In this document: in pieces, positions 17,082 through 25,000 of the stretch
Numbering within the stretch: position 1 is the first letter of the stretch
Layout: each line of letters opens with the position of its first letter
NCBI GenBank assembly: GCA_947448845.1
Contig: CANFOX010000007.1
Coordinates: 1 to 33,722, forward strand
Origin: Microbacteriaceae bacterium
Lineage (GTDB): Bacteria; Actinomycetota; Actinomycetes; Actinomycetales; Microbacteriaceae
Length of the DNA stretch: 33,722 bases
Direction: 5' to 3'
Translations under genes and position numbers: made by a program
The notes under the pieces: generated by a model
Seen by the model: the letters and a program-made list of their open reading frames with translations, nothing else
The model's database searches: none
What the model was told of the DNA's origin: nothing

Positions 17082-18199
17082 TAGCCCAGCTCTGAAACTA
17101 CATAGTCAATCGAAGCCGTTAGCGCTTGCACCTCAGCCAAATCGGTTGCAGTGAAGGTGGCAACGCGAAGTTGGTTTCGCCCAAGTTTGCGGTATGGCTC
17201 AACATCTACCACGCCGTTAGCGCGAAGCACCTTGGCTACTGCTGCGGCATCGATTGAGGCGTCGAAGTCAATGGTCACCACAACCTGTGAGCGATGCTCT
17301 GGGTTTGCCACAAACGGTGTGGCGAATGGCGAGTTTTCTGCCCAGTCGTAAAGGTGAGCCGAGGCAGCCTTGGTGCGCGAATCGGCCCATGCTAGGCCAC
17401 CGTTTTGGTTCATCCAATCGATTTGCTCGCCCATCAAGAACAGGGTTGCAATAGCCGGAGTGTTCAAGGTCTGATTCAGACGCGAGTTGTCGATTGCGGT
17501 TTTCAGACTCAAAAACTCAGGGATGTAGCGATCGCTCGCCGCGATGCGCTCGGCACGCGCGATGGCTGCTGGTGACATCAGTGCAAACCAGAGTCCGCCG
17601 TCAGAGGCGAAGTTCTTCTGCGGAGCAAAGTAGTAAACATCAGTTTCTAGTGGGTCGAAGTCGATTCCGCCAGCGGCAGAGGTGGCATCGGTGAAAAACA
17701 AGGCGTCGCTATCAACCGAGGCAATGCGTTTTACCGGCGCAACAACACCGGTTGAGGTTTCGTTCTGCGGGTAAACGTAAGACTTCACGCCGGCTTCTGG
17801 CTTTAGTTCTAGGCGAGCACCCGGCTCACCGTTGATAACCGTTGGCTTCTCTAGCCATGGGGCAGCCAGCGCGCCAGCAAATTTGGCGCCGAACTCACCG
17901 TGCACCAGTGCCTGAGCTTTACCCTCGGCGAGCGAGTGTGACGCTACATCCCAGAACGCGGTTGAACCACCGTTTCCCAGAACAATCTCGTAGCCGTCTG
18001 GGCTGTGAAACAGATCAAGCAATCCATTTTGCACTCGCTTCACAAGATTCTTCACCGGTGCCTGACGGTGCGATGTGCCCATAAGTCGTGCACCCTCAGA
18101 GTGAAAGGCTTGCAACTGGGCGGCGCGAAGGCGTGATGGCCCGCAACCAAAGCGTCCGTCTGCTGGCAAAATTTCGGCGGGAATCACGATTTCAGGCAT
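17081..18199 (-). CDS. serC: Phosphoserine aminotransferase
   Basis: 372 residues from ATG 18199 (MPEIVIPAEI). An upstream GTG at 18274 would run into the divergent dtxR start and is rejected. SerC converts 3-phosphohydroxypyruvate and glutamate to phosphoserine, using PLP, in serine biosynthesis. The sequence fits the actinobacterial SerC type: RFGCGPSRLR at the start, MGTSHRQAPVKNLV, GNGGSTAFWDVA (substrate and PLP contacts), TDATSAAGG and YYFAPQKNFASDGG with the Schiff-base lysine in QKNF. The C-terminal domain follows (VVDVEPYRKLGRNQLRVATF). It diverges from the DtxR gene with 66 nt between starts. Confidence 0.93.
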   Translation of the reverse strand: MPEIVIPAEILPADGRFGCGPSRLRAAQLQAFHSEGARLMGTSHRQAPVKNLVKRVQNGLLDLFHSPDGYEIVLGNGGSTAFWDVASHSLAEGKAQALVHGEFGAKFAGALAAPWLEKPTVINGEPGARLELKPEAGVKSYVYPQNETSTGVVAPVKRIASVDSDALFFTDATSAAGGIDFDPLETDVYYFAPQKNFASDGGLWFALMSPAAIARAERIAASDRYIPEFLSLKTAIDNSRLNQTLNTPAIATLFLMGEQIDWMNQNGGLAWADSRTKAASAHLYDWAENSPFATPFVANPEHRSQVVVTIDFDASIDAAAVAKVLRANGVVDVEPYRKLGRNQLRVATFTATDLAEVQALTASIDYVVSELG

Positions 18200-18265
18200 G
18201 AAGCCAGTATATCGGCGAGATTCCCGAAGTTCTCGGCCATAATTAGCAAGAATCGAGAGGATGTT

Positions 18266-18958
18266 ATGTCGCACGACCTGATTGACACCACGCAGATGTA
18301 TCTGCGCACCATTCTCGAACTAGAAGAAGAGGGTGAAATTCCCCTTCGCGCCAGAATTTCTGAGCGCCTCGAACACAAAGGCCCTACTGTTTCTCAAACC
18401 GTGGCACGCATGGAACGTGATGGATTGCTATTAGTTCGAGGTGACCGGCACCTAGAGCTAACCGACCGCGGGCGCATTCTTGCGGTTGAGGTTATGCGCA
18501 AGCATCGACTGGCCGAGCGACTTTTGGCCGACATCATCAAGCTCGACTGGCATTTGGTTCACGATGAAGCTTGCCGTTGGGAACACGTGATGAGCGATGC
18601 CGTTGAGCGCAAAATTATTGAACTCATCGATCGCCCAGACCTCTCGCCATATGGAAACCCAATTCCCGGGCTTTCGCTCTTGGGTTTGCCAGTAAACCCA
18701 GATTTTCTAGAAGGTGTAGTTTCGCTGGCAACCCTTTATGAGCGCGACCAAACTGGCGAATTCAAACTCAGCCGAATCAGTGAACCATTTCAAGCGGATG
18801 CCGATCAACTTAAATTGATGGCGGACTGTGGCCTGCTTCCGGGAACACAAATTTCGATTTCTTTCGAGGGTGAATCGGTGAAAATCGAGAGCCTAGAAAC
18901 CGGCCTAGCCGCGCTTATTCCGGCTTCAATGGCCGTTCACCTCTATGTCACTCTGTGA
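18266..18958 (+). CDS. DtxR/IdeR-family metal-dependent repressor
   Basis: 230 residues. The N-terminal winged helix (GPTVSQTVARMERDGLL), the dimerisation/metal domain and the C-terminal SH3-like (FeoA) domain (about 155-230) are all present. The metal ligands of DtxR are conserved with an offset of one: M11, H80, E84, H99, C103, E106 and H107. The Cys-containing primary site is the iron-sensing DtxR/IdeR type, not the Asp-containing manganese type. It is therefore expected to repress iron-uptake genes when Fe(II) is bound. GAGAGG lies 6 nt before the ATG. No DtxR-box is recognisable in the 66-nt divergent region, so autoregulation is not evident. Confidence 0.93.
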   Translation: MSHDLIDTTQMYLRTILELEEEGEIPLRARISERLEHKGPTVSQTVARMERDGLLLVRGDRHLELTDRGRILAVEVMRKHRLAERLLADIIKLDWHLVHDEACRWEHVMSDAVERKIIELIDRPDLSPYGNPIPGLSLLGLPVNPDFLEGVVSLATLYERDQTGEFKLSRISEPFQADADQLKLMADCGLLPGTQISISFEGESVKIESLETGLAALIPASMAVHLYVTL

Positions 18959-18978
18959 GAACTCACAGGCAGCCGGGT

Positions 18979-19007
18979 GTGACATTTCGTAATCGGTGCG
19001 CTAAAAT
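18979..19007 (+). promoter_or_regulatory. Promoter of the NlpC/P60 gene
   Basis: GTGACA (18979-18984), a 17-nt spacer and TAAAAT (19002-19007) each match sigma-70-type consensus at 5 of 6 positions. Transcription from about 19014 leaves ~112 nt of leader before ATG 19126. Confidence 0.65.
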
Positions 19008-19013
19008 CGTCAG

Positions 19014-19125
19014 GTTGCAGAACTAAAAACCTAGTCTGCAATCGAACTCGGATAGTTTGTATCACCCGTATTCCGAGGTCCAACGTTTAGTTTTCGCTGC
19101 GGGAGCGCGCAATTTGGCGCTACAA
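19014..19125 (+). promoter_or_regulatory. Long, potentially structured 5' leader of the NlpC/P60 gene
   Basis: The ~112-nt leader can form three hairpins: TTGCAG (19015-19020)/CTGCAA (19036-19041), CTCGG/CCGAG (about 19047-19078) and CGCT-GCGGG-AGCG (about 19096-19108). Actinobacterial NlpC/P60 and Rpf genes often carry c-di-AMP (ydaO) riboswitches, but I cannot match the conserved ydaO core here, so its function is open. Confidence 0.35.
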
Positions 19126-20055
19126 ATGAAGGGTTTTAGTTTGGCCGAAAACGGTAATGGCAAGCATCGTGCAGATGTAGAAATCAATTTGCTTGAATCA
19201 ATTGAGTTTCGTAGTCGCCGTTCAATTCGCGAATCCGAGCTAAAAAAACGCACTCGCAAGCAAAAGCGAGAAGACAAAAGACTCGCAAAACTTGATGCCA
19301 AGTTCCGTGCCCAAAATGTGGCGAGCTCACCAGAAGCCCAGCTAAATGCCGGTTTCATCGTTGCGGCCATGCCAAAGGTTAGGTTAAGTCGTCGCCGTTC
19401 GGTTCGCACCTTTGTGACCATGCTGATCTCTGCAGGAATCTTCACAACTGTGGCGTTGCCGGCCTATGCCTTCGACCCAGACATCGCCGCAATGGCGCAG
19501 TTCACCACCACAAACGCACAGCAGCTGGCCGAATCGCTAGACACTCAGAACCTCACCGTTGCCGCCGTGAATACCGTGAAATATGCGCGCGGTTCATACC
19601 AAACGGCCAGCGCTGCCGAAATCTTGCGTCAGCAGATTCTGAACGCGGTTCGCACCTATCAGGGCCCAACGGCCGCCGACTACGTGCTGAACCCCCCTTA
19701 CTCAAGACTTGACCCAGCCACCGTTATGAAAGTTGCCTCGAAGTACGTTGGAACCCCATACGTGTTCGGTGGCGAAACCCCAAGCGGCATGGACTGCTCT
19801 GGTTTTGTTCGTTTTGTTTACGCTCAGTTCGGTATCAACCTGCCGCACTCGGTTATTGAGCAATCCCACTTTGGAATCAAGATTCGCCCAGAAGACGCCA
19901 TGCCTGGCGACATCGTGATTCTCGACAACCTGAGCCACGATGGCATTTACGCCGGCAACGGAAACTTCTATCACGCACCTCGCCCGGGTGACTCCGTGAA
20001 GCTCGCCCCAATCTTCACCAGTCAGGTGTTCTTCATTCGCTTGGCAACGAACTAG
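19126..20055 (+). CDS. NlpC/P60-family peptidoglycan endopeptidase
   Basis: 309 residues from ATG 19126; a TTG at 19057 is possible but falls within the likely leader. The N-terminus (about 1-100) is long, charged and coiled-coil-like (SRRSIRESELKKRTRKQKREDKRLAKL), then a signal/anchor helix (RTFVTMLISAGIFTTVALPAYA, about 110-130) exports the rest. The C-terminal ~110 residues are the catalytic domain: C224 in GMDCSGFVRF, the active-site His in HDGIYAGNG and a third polar residue in NFYHAPRPG. It cleaves gamma-D-Glu-diamino-acid or similar stem-peptide bonds and acts in wall remodelling or daughter-cell separation. The stretch between helix and catalytic domain has no recognised wall-binding motif. 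Confidence 0.9.
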   Translation: MKGFSLAENGNGKHRADVEINLLESIEFRSRRSIRESELKKRTRKQKREDKRLAKLDAKFRAQNVASSPEAQLNAGFIVAAMPKVRLSRRRSVRTFVTMLISAGIFTTVALPAYAFDPDIAAMAQFTTTNAQQLAESLDTQNLTVAAVNTVKYARGSYQTASAAEILRQQILNAVRTYQGPTAADYVLNPPYSRLDPATVMKVASKYVGTPYVFGGETPSGMDCSGFVRFVYAQFGINLPHSVIEQSHFGIKIRPEDAMPGDIVILDNLSHDGIYAGNGNFYHAPRPGDSVKLAPIFTSQVFFIRLATN

Positions 20056-20166
20056 CTATCTTCACCAAAAAGTAACCAACACGCCAGTTATTGACTATCG
20101 ACCTGACCGACAAACAGGCGTATTCTGACCAAAGGTAAGCAAATTTTCTTTGGCGAAAGGATGCCC

Positions 20167-20247
20167 GTGAAGTTGATTATTGTGCCAGCCAAGCACCAAT
20201 ACCAACACGCTCATTCGCACTCCAGCTGCCAATTGGCAAATAACTAA
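20167..20247 (+). CDS. Very small ORF (26 codons), function unknown
   Basis: The ORF runs from GTG 20167 to TAA 20245-20247 and reads VKLIIVPAKH then QYQHAHSHSSCQLANN, rich in His and Gln with one Cys. GAAAGGA (20155-20161) lies 5 nt before the GTG. An ATG at 20161 is in frame but sits directly on the ribosome binding site. The stop codon overlaps the left arm of a strong terminator. It may be a genuine small protein, a leader peptide or part of a small RNA. The ORF is too short for codon statistics, and I know no homologue. Confidence 0.4.
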   Translation: MKLIIVPAKHQYQHAHSHSSCQLANN

Positions 20248-20276
20248 CGCGTCGTCATTTTGACGGCGCGTTTTTT
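20246..20276 (+). terminator. Intrinsic terminator of the small transcription unit
   Basis: AACGCGTCGTCA (20246-20257), loop TTT, TGACGGCGCGTT (20261-20272) with one G-T wobble, then a T-run to 20276. It ends transcription before the HNH gene, so either NlpC/P60 transcripts or a separate small transcript stop here. Confidence 0.92.
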
Positions 20277-20342
20277 GTTTGTCGAGATTTTGCTTACCGC
20301 CGATAGGCCTGCAAGCCGTGCGGGCCGCTCGAGAGGGTGAAA

Positions 20343-20849
20343 ATGAGAACTTTGGTTTTGAACGCCGGCTACGAGCCACTTGGTGTGGTGTCATTTCGTC
20401 GAGCATTATTGCTAGTTCTGAATCAGAAAGCAACGGTACTTAGGCCGTTTGCCGAACTCACGGTGCACAGTGCTACCGAAGAGTTCGAAATGCCATCGGT
20501 GATTTTGCTAGCGCGCTATGTGCGTATTCCTGGGCTTCGCAAGGTTCCACTTTCGCGCCGTGGGGTTTTGAAGCGCGATGCCCACCGCTGCGCCTATTGC
20601 AACCGCAGCGCCACCACGGTTGACCACGTGTTACCCAAATCTAAAGGTGGCCGCGACTGCTGGGAAAACCTGGTGGCTTGCTGCCTTAAGTGCAATAACA
20701 CCAAGGGCGACAAAACCCTTGGCGAAATCGGTTGGAGTCTGGGCTTTACGCCGCGCATGCCAACCAGCGCTGACTTCACTTTGCGCGGTGCAGATCGCCT
20801 GGAACCCGAGTGGAACGACTTTTTGGGTCTTGCCCAAGCGGCGGCTTAG
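20343..20849 (+). CDS. HNH endonuclease
   Basis: 168 residues from ATG 20343, 6 nt after GAGAGG; the GTG at 20337 has no room for a ribosome binding site. The start MRTLVLNAGYEPLGVVSFRR is the typical N-terminus of a widespread actinobacterial HNH family of unknown biological role. The HNH core is CAYCNRS, TVDHVLPKSKGG, NLVACCLKCNNTKGD: two CxxC zinc pairs (CAYC, CLKC), the catalytic His in DHV and the Asn in ENLV. It binds Zn and a catalytic divalent metal in a beta-beta-alpha fold and nicks or cleaves nucleic acid. Its 3' end overlaps the convergent nhaA by 4 nt. Confidence 0.9.
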   Translation: MRTLVLNAGYEPLGVVSFRRALLLVLNQKATVLRPFAELTVHSATEEFEMPSVILLARYVRIPGLRKVPLSRRGVLKRDAHRCAYCNRSATTVDHVLPKSKGGRDCWENLVACCLKCNNTKGDKTLGEIGWSLGFTPRMPTSADFTLRGADRLEPEWNDFLGLAQAAA

Positions 20850-21946
20850 TTACGTTTTCTGGTGAGTGCGAATGCCGAAAGCAGAGTCGAAATAACAAGT
20901 GCCAGCAAAGTAGCCACAATTGCTTGAGTAGCAAGAATGGAACCGGCCCCGAAGGTTTGATTGGCAATCAGCAGCGCCACACTAAAACCGATTCCACCCA
21001 GGGTAGAAAGCGCAAGATAGTGTCTCGCTTTGAGTTCCGCAAAGGTTTTGACTTTAGATGTTTTTACTGCCAGCCACACCCCTAGGTTGATTCCAATGAT
21101 CTTGCCAACTGGTCGAAGTAAAACGGCAATGGCAACCGGGGTTGCTAACGAGAAACCAGCTTCAACGGTTACCGCGGTGGCAAGCAGTGCAAAAATTGGC
21201 AAGATAACCGTGGAAACCCAAGGATGCACCCATCGCTCTAGGGAAGTAACCTTGTTCGCGGGAACCAAAATGCCGAGCAAAACGCCTATCACTGCCGGTT
21301 GCACCCCGCTTTGAAACAAAAAACACCAAGACAAAACTGCTAGCGGAATCATCAGCCAAAAAATTCGCAGCCTGCCAGCAAGCCAGAAAAGGGCAACGGT
21401 CACGGCGGTAACGATAACCCAATCCAGATTGATTTCTTCACTCACGAAAATTGCAATCACCGCAATTGCAATCAGGTCGTCAATCACGGCAAAAGCTAGA
21501 ACAAAGACCCTTGCCTGCGCTGGCATGCGTTTTCCGAATATCGAGAAGACTGCCAACGCGAAGGTGAGGTCGGTTGCCATCGGAATGCCCCATCCGCGAT
21601 TAGTAATCGGGTTGTTGGCGTTCATGGCAAAAAATATCAAAGCTGGAATGGCGGCCCCAAAAATTGCGGCAAAGCTTGGAATCAGAAGTGCGCGTCTATC
21701 ACGAAAAACTCCGCTGTTGAGTTCGCGCTTTAGCTCTAGCCCTACCAGCAGAAAGAATGCAGTCATTAGAAACTCGCCGCTGATGGCATTTGGGCTCAAC
21801 GTGAAGTTGTCGAGAACGAGAATCGGCGAATTGGCGAAGTTAGTAAAGTCATTGGCGAAAGGCCCGTTGGCCAATAACAACCCGGCGGCAGCAAACAGAA
21901 GCAGCAAAAAGGCGGCATTTCGCTCAACCGCAAAGAATTTCAACAC
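20846..21946 (-). CDS. nhaA: Na+/H+ antiporter NhaA
   Basis: 366 residues from GTG 21946. The longer frame that starts at 21979 is an artefact because its first residues (CRRFDSYRGH) are translated tRNA-Arg. About eleven or twelve hydrophobic helices are visible. NhaA signatures are present: FLMTAFFLLVGLELKREL, GWGIPMATDLTFALAVFSI with the Asp of the unwound helix IV region, and FAVIDDLIAIAVIA with the ion-binding Asp-Asp pair; GGIGFSVALLIA lies near the C-terminus. It exchanges Na+ for protons across the membrane, controlling pH and sodium. The start is 1 nt after the discriminator base of tRNA-Arg, leaving no ribosome binding site. Confidence 0.93.
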   Translation of the reverse strand: MLKFFAVERNAAFLLLLFAAAGLLLANGPFANDFTNFANSPILVLDNFTLSPNAISGEFLMTAFFLLVGLELKRELNSGVFRDRRALLIPSFAAIFGAAIPALIFFAMNANNPITNRGWGIPMATDLTFALAVFSIFGKRMPAQARVFVLAFAVIDDLIAIAVIAIFVSEEINLDWVIVTAVTVALFWLAGRLRIFWLMIPLAVLSWCFLFQSGVQPAVIGVLLGILVPANKVTSLERWVHPWVSTVILPIFALLATAVTVEAGFSLATPVAIAVLLRPVGKIIGINLGVWLAVKTSKVKTFAELKARHYLALSTLGGIGFSVALLIANQTFGAGSILATQAIVATLLALVISTLLSAFALTRKRN

Positions 21947-21947
21947 G

Positions 21948-22020
21948 TGGCCCCGATAGGAATCGAACCTACGACACAAGGTTTAGGAAACCTCTGCTCT
22001 ATCCACTGAGCTACGGAGCC
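21948..22020 (-). tRNA. tRNA-Arg(CCU)
   Basis: 73 nt, CCA not encoded. The acceptor stem GGCTCCG/CGGGGCC pairs with one G-T wobble. The D arm is GCTC-AGTGGATA-GAGC, the anticodon loop TTCCTAA with anticodon CCT, and the T arm GTAGG-TTCGATT-CCTAT. The discriminator is A. nhaA begins immediately downstream on the same strand. Confidence 0.96.
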
Positions 22021-22083
22021 GAACGACTCTTAAGGTTACCCGAACACGGCACGAGACATCCCTGCCTTTTGTGAAGCCGAAGT

Positions 22084-22096
22084 TAGTCTTAAAACC
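22084..22096 (+). promoter_or_regulatory. Putative -10 for a leaderless helicase-like mRNA
   Basis: TAGTCT (22084-22089) ends 7 nt before GTG 22097 and no Shine-Dalgarno sequence is present, a geometry expected when transcription starts at the first base of the start codon. No good -35 is visible. Confidence 0.4.
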
Positions 22097-25000
22097 GTGT
22101 CAGACGTTGAAAATGCCGACGCCGAACTCAAACTTCAGTGGGAGTTTTGGCGAGCAGAAATTGACGCGCTCGGAGTCACCAACCCGCTGATGAACTTTGA
22201 GGCCAACACCTTTGGCCAAATTGATCTGGATCGCGCTCACCCGAACGGAATGGCGCAACTGGTTAGCGGCTCAACCACGCCACTGACGAACCTGATTCGA
22301 GAATCACTGTCTTACTCGCGTGCCTTTTCGGCTGCCAAGCGCATCAAGGCAAAAAGCGACCTACTTCACGACCATTTCGGCATCGATAACCTCTACATCA
22401 TTGCCGGGTTGGCAAATCTAACCGCCGATGGCTTTGACCTAAAGCTTCCGATTTTGCTTTGGCCTATTAACTTGATTCGCCGCGGTGATGATTTCGAAGT
22501 CAGCATCAGTGGGCAGCCGAAGGTCAACCCAGCCCTAATCGAATCGTTCGAGGTTTGCTATGGAGTGAGAGTTGATGAGCAAAAGTTGCTCTCAACTCTT
22601 CGAGGCAGCACCGACCTGATTCCCATTGATTTGCTCACGCAACTAAACACCATGGCCGCAGCCAAGGCTCATCTTGATCTAAGGCGCATACTGGTGGCGG
22701 CAAACTTTGCGCTCGCTCCAACGCTGATGCGACGAGATATTGTTCCAACTAACTCTGGGCTTGTTCGCGCTCTGGCGGGCCTAAGCCCAGAAGAGCCTCA
22801 CACAGAGTTACCTAGTTCGGCAGATGCATTTTTGGTCGCTGATGCCAGCGCAACTCAGCGTCGAATCGCCAGTCGTGCCGTGGCGGGGCAATCTTTTGCG
22901 GTCGAAACTTTGCCTGGTTGTGGCTACACACAAACTGTTGTTAATACCCTGAGCGCACTAGTGGCTAATGGAAGACGAGTTCTGGTGGTGGTGCCAAGAC
23001 GACAAACCCTCAATGAACTTGCCGACCGACTTGCCGAGGTTGGGTTGCCAGGTCTTGGCATTCGTGCCCATTCCACCTGGCTCGATTTGGTTGCAGCTAT
23101 TTCGAGAAACGAAAAAGCGAAACCGGCAGTCATTCAGGCAACAGAAACTCTGCATCGAGTGGGTGTTGAGCTTGACAGCTACCACGCTTCACTTAATCAA
23201 GTTCACGCCGAATTCGGAGTGAGTATTTTGCAGACACTCAACCAACTTTCGGCATTGAGTGCCATGCCGCACGCACCAAAGAACCAAGCCAGAATTGCTC
23301 GTAACAATTTGATGCAGTTGCAGAATCGAACCGAAGCGCTTGAACTGCTCACGAGCGCTCAAGAGTTGGGTGAATTCAAGTTTGGCCCGAATGACACCGC
23401 CTGGTACCGCGCCAAATTTGACTCGCCAACCGAAGTGGCCTCAACCATTGAACTTGCCATTCGGCTTCGTGACGAACAACTGCCAAAACTCAAAAAACAG
23501 CTCACGGAATATGTGGCAGATGTCGGATTCAAGCCTGCCGAAACGGTTCAAGACTGGCACCAGTACCTTCGATTGTTCGTTGGGCTGAGAGACACACTCG
23601 ACAAATTCAAGCCGGATGTTTTTGACCGACCCATCGACGATTTGATCGTTGCCAACTCAGAGCGAAGCGAATTCGGTTCGATGAACGGTGGCACTCGCCG
23701 GCGGTTGAAAAAACTTTCGAAAGAGTACTTACGCCCGGGAATGTCGGTAACCAACATGAGCGAGGCGCTGCAGGCGGTGCGCGAGCAAAGACGGCTCTGG
23801 CAGCAGTATTGCCTCACACAGGTGCCGCCTCAGGTTCCACTCGGCATTAGTGAGGCTCAGATTGCCCTGCAGGGTCTGTTTGACGACCTAAGCCACCTGC
23901 AGCGCCACCTCGACTCTGAAAGTAACCCGGTAAATCTGGTTGATCTGCCGTTGAAGCAACTGGAACACAAACTGAATTCAATGGCGAGCGACACCGAGGT
24001 GCTGGCAAACTTGGGCGAACGGGTCGAAGTAAATCGCCGCCTCGACGCACTTGGTCTCGAGCCACTGCTTAGAGAACTAGCTGCCAACAACTGCAAAAAA
24101 GAACACCTTGCGAGTGAGCTCGAGCTCGCTTGGTGGCAGTCAGTATTGCAGTTTCAGTTGGCAGACGACCCAGCTATTGCCAGCCACGACGCAGCTCGAT
24201 TGACCAAACTCGAGAACGAATACGTTGATGCCGACGAACAGCTGCTACTTGAGAATCGAGCAACTTTGGCCGCCGCGTTGGCCGCTAACTGGGCGAATGC
24301 CCTTGAAGCCAACCCTGAGGCGGCGCAGAGATTTAAAGCCCAGTTAAAAACCGGGGCTATCGACCTTTCAACAGCGGCAGAAGCCGCCGCCGATATTTGG
24401 CCGGCCATTGCCCCCGTGGTCATGCTTTCGCCATACGAGGTGGCTGGCGCACTGGCGCGCGAGGCTAGGTTCGACACGTTATTTGTGCTCGATGCAGCCG
24501 GCACAACGGTTGCAGAGAACTTGAGCGCCATTGTTCGCGCAAACCAAATTATTGTTTTTGGTGACCCAGCAATTGCCGAACCAACTGGCTTTGAGATTGA
24601 GGTTAGGCAAAAGCCAATCGGGCGCGAACTGCCGGCAACGAGCATTTTCGCAACCGTTGCTAACAACTTCGACACCGAAGTTTTACGACGCAGTTATCGA
24701 ACCTCAGGTCAAGCGCTCGGCGATGTTATAAATAAGCATTTCTATCAAGATCGAATTGAGTTCGAACCTACTCTGGCCGAATTTTTTGGTAACAGAAATT
24801 TCAACATAGAAATGGTTGGCACTGGTGGTAAAGCTGCCGCAGGTGAAAGCGAAGAGAGTCTTGACGCAGAGGTTGAGAAAGTGGTCGACCTGGTTTTCAA
24901 CCACGCCCTGTGGCATCCGGAGGATTCGCTCTTGGTGGCCACCGCAAGTGATTTACACGCGCAAAGAATCACTGATGCCGTTATTGCTGGCGTGGCCAGC

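Noticed and set aside
18200-18265. DtxR/IdeR box upstream of the DtxR gene
   Set aside because: No sequence close to the 19-bp palindromic iron-box consensus was found.
18200-18274. 25-codon extension of SerC
   Set aside because: It would begin inside the divergent dtxR start; SerC homology begins at ATG 18199.
19014-19125. ydaO (c-di-AMP) riboswitch
   Set aside because: The conserved core could not be matched by eye; only generic hairpins are seen.
20095-20433. Minus-strand ORF of 112 codons
   Set aside because: It crosses a clear terminator, overlaps the HNH start, and has a Ser/Arg-rich shadow-like composition.
21947-21979. N-terminal extension of NhaA
   Set aside because: It is translated tRNA-Arg (CRRFDSYRGH is the usual artefact).
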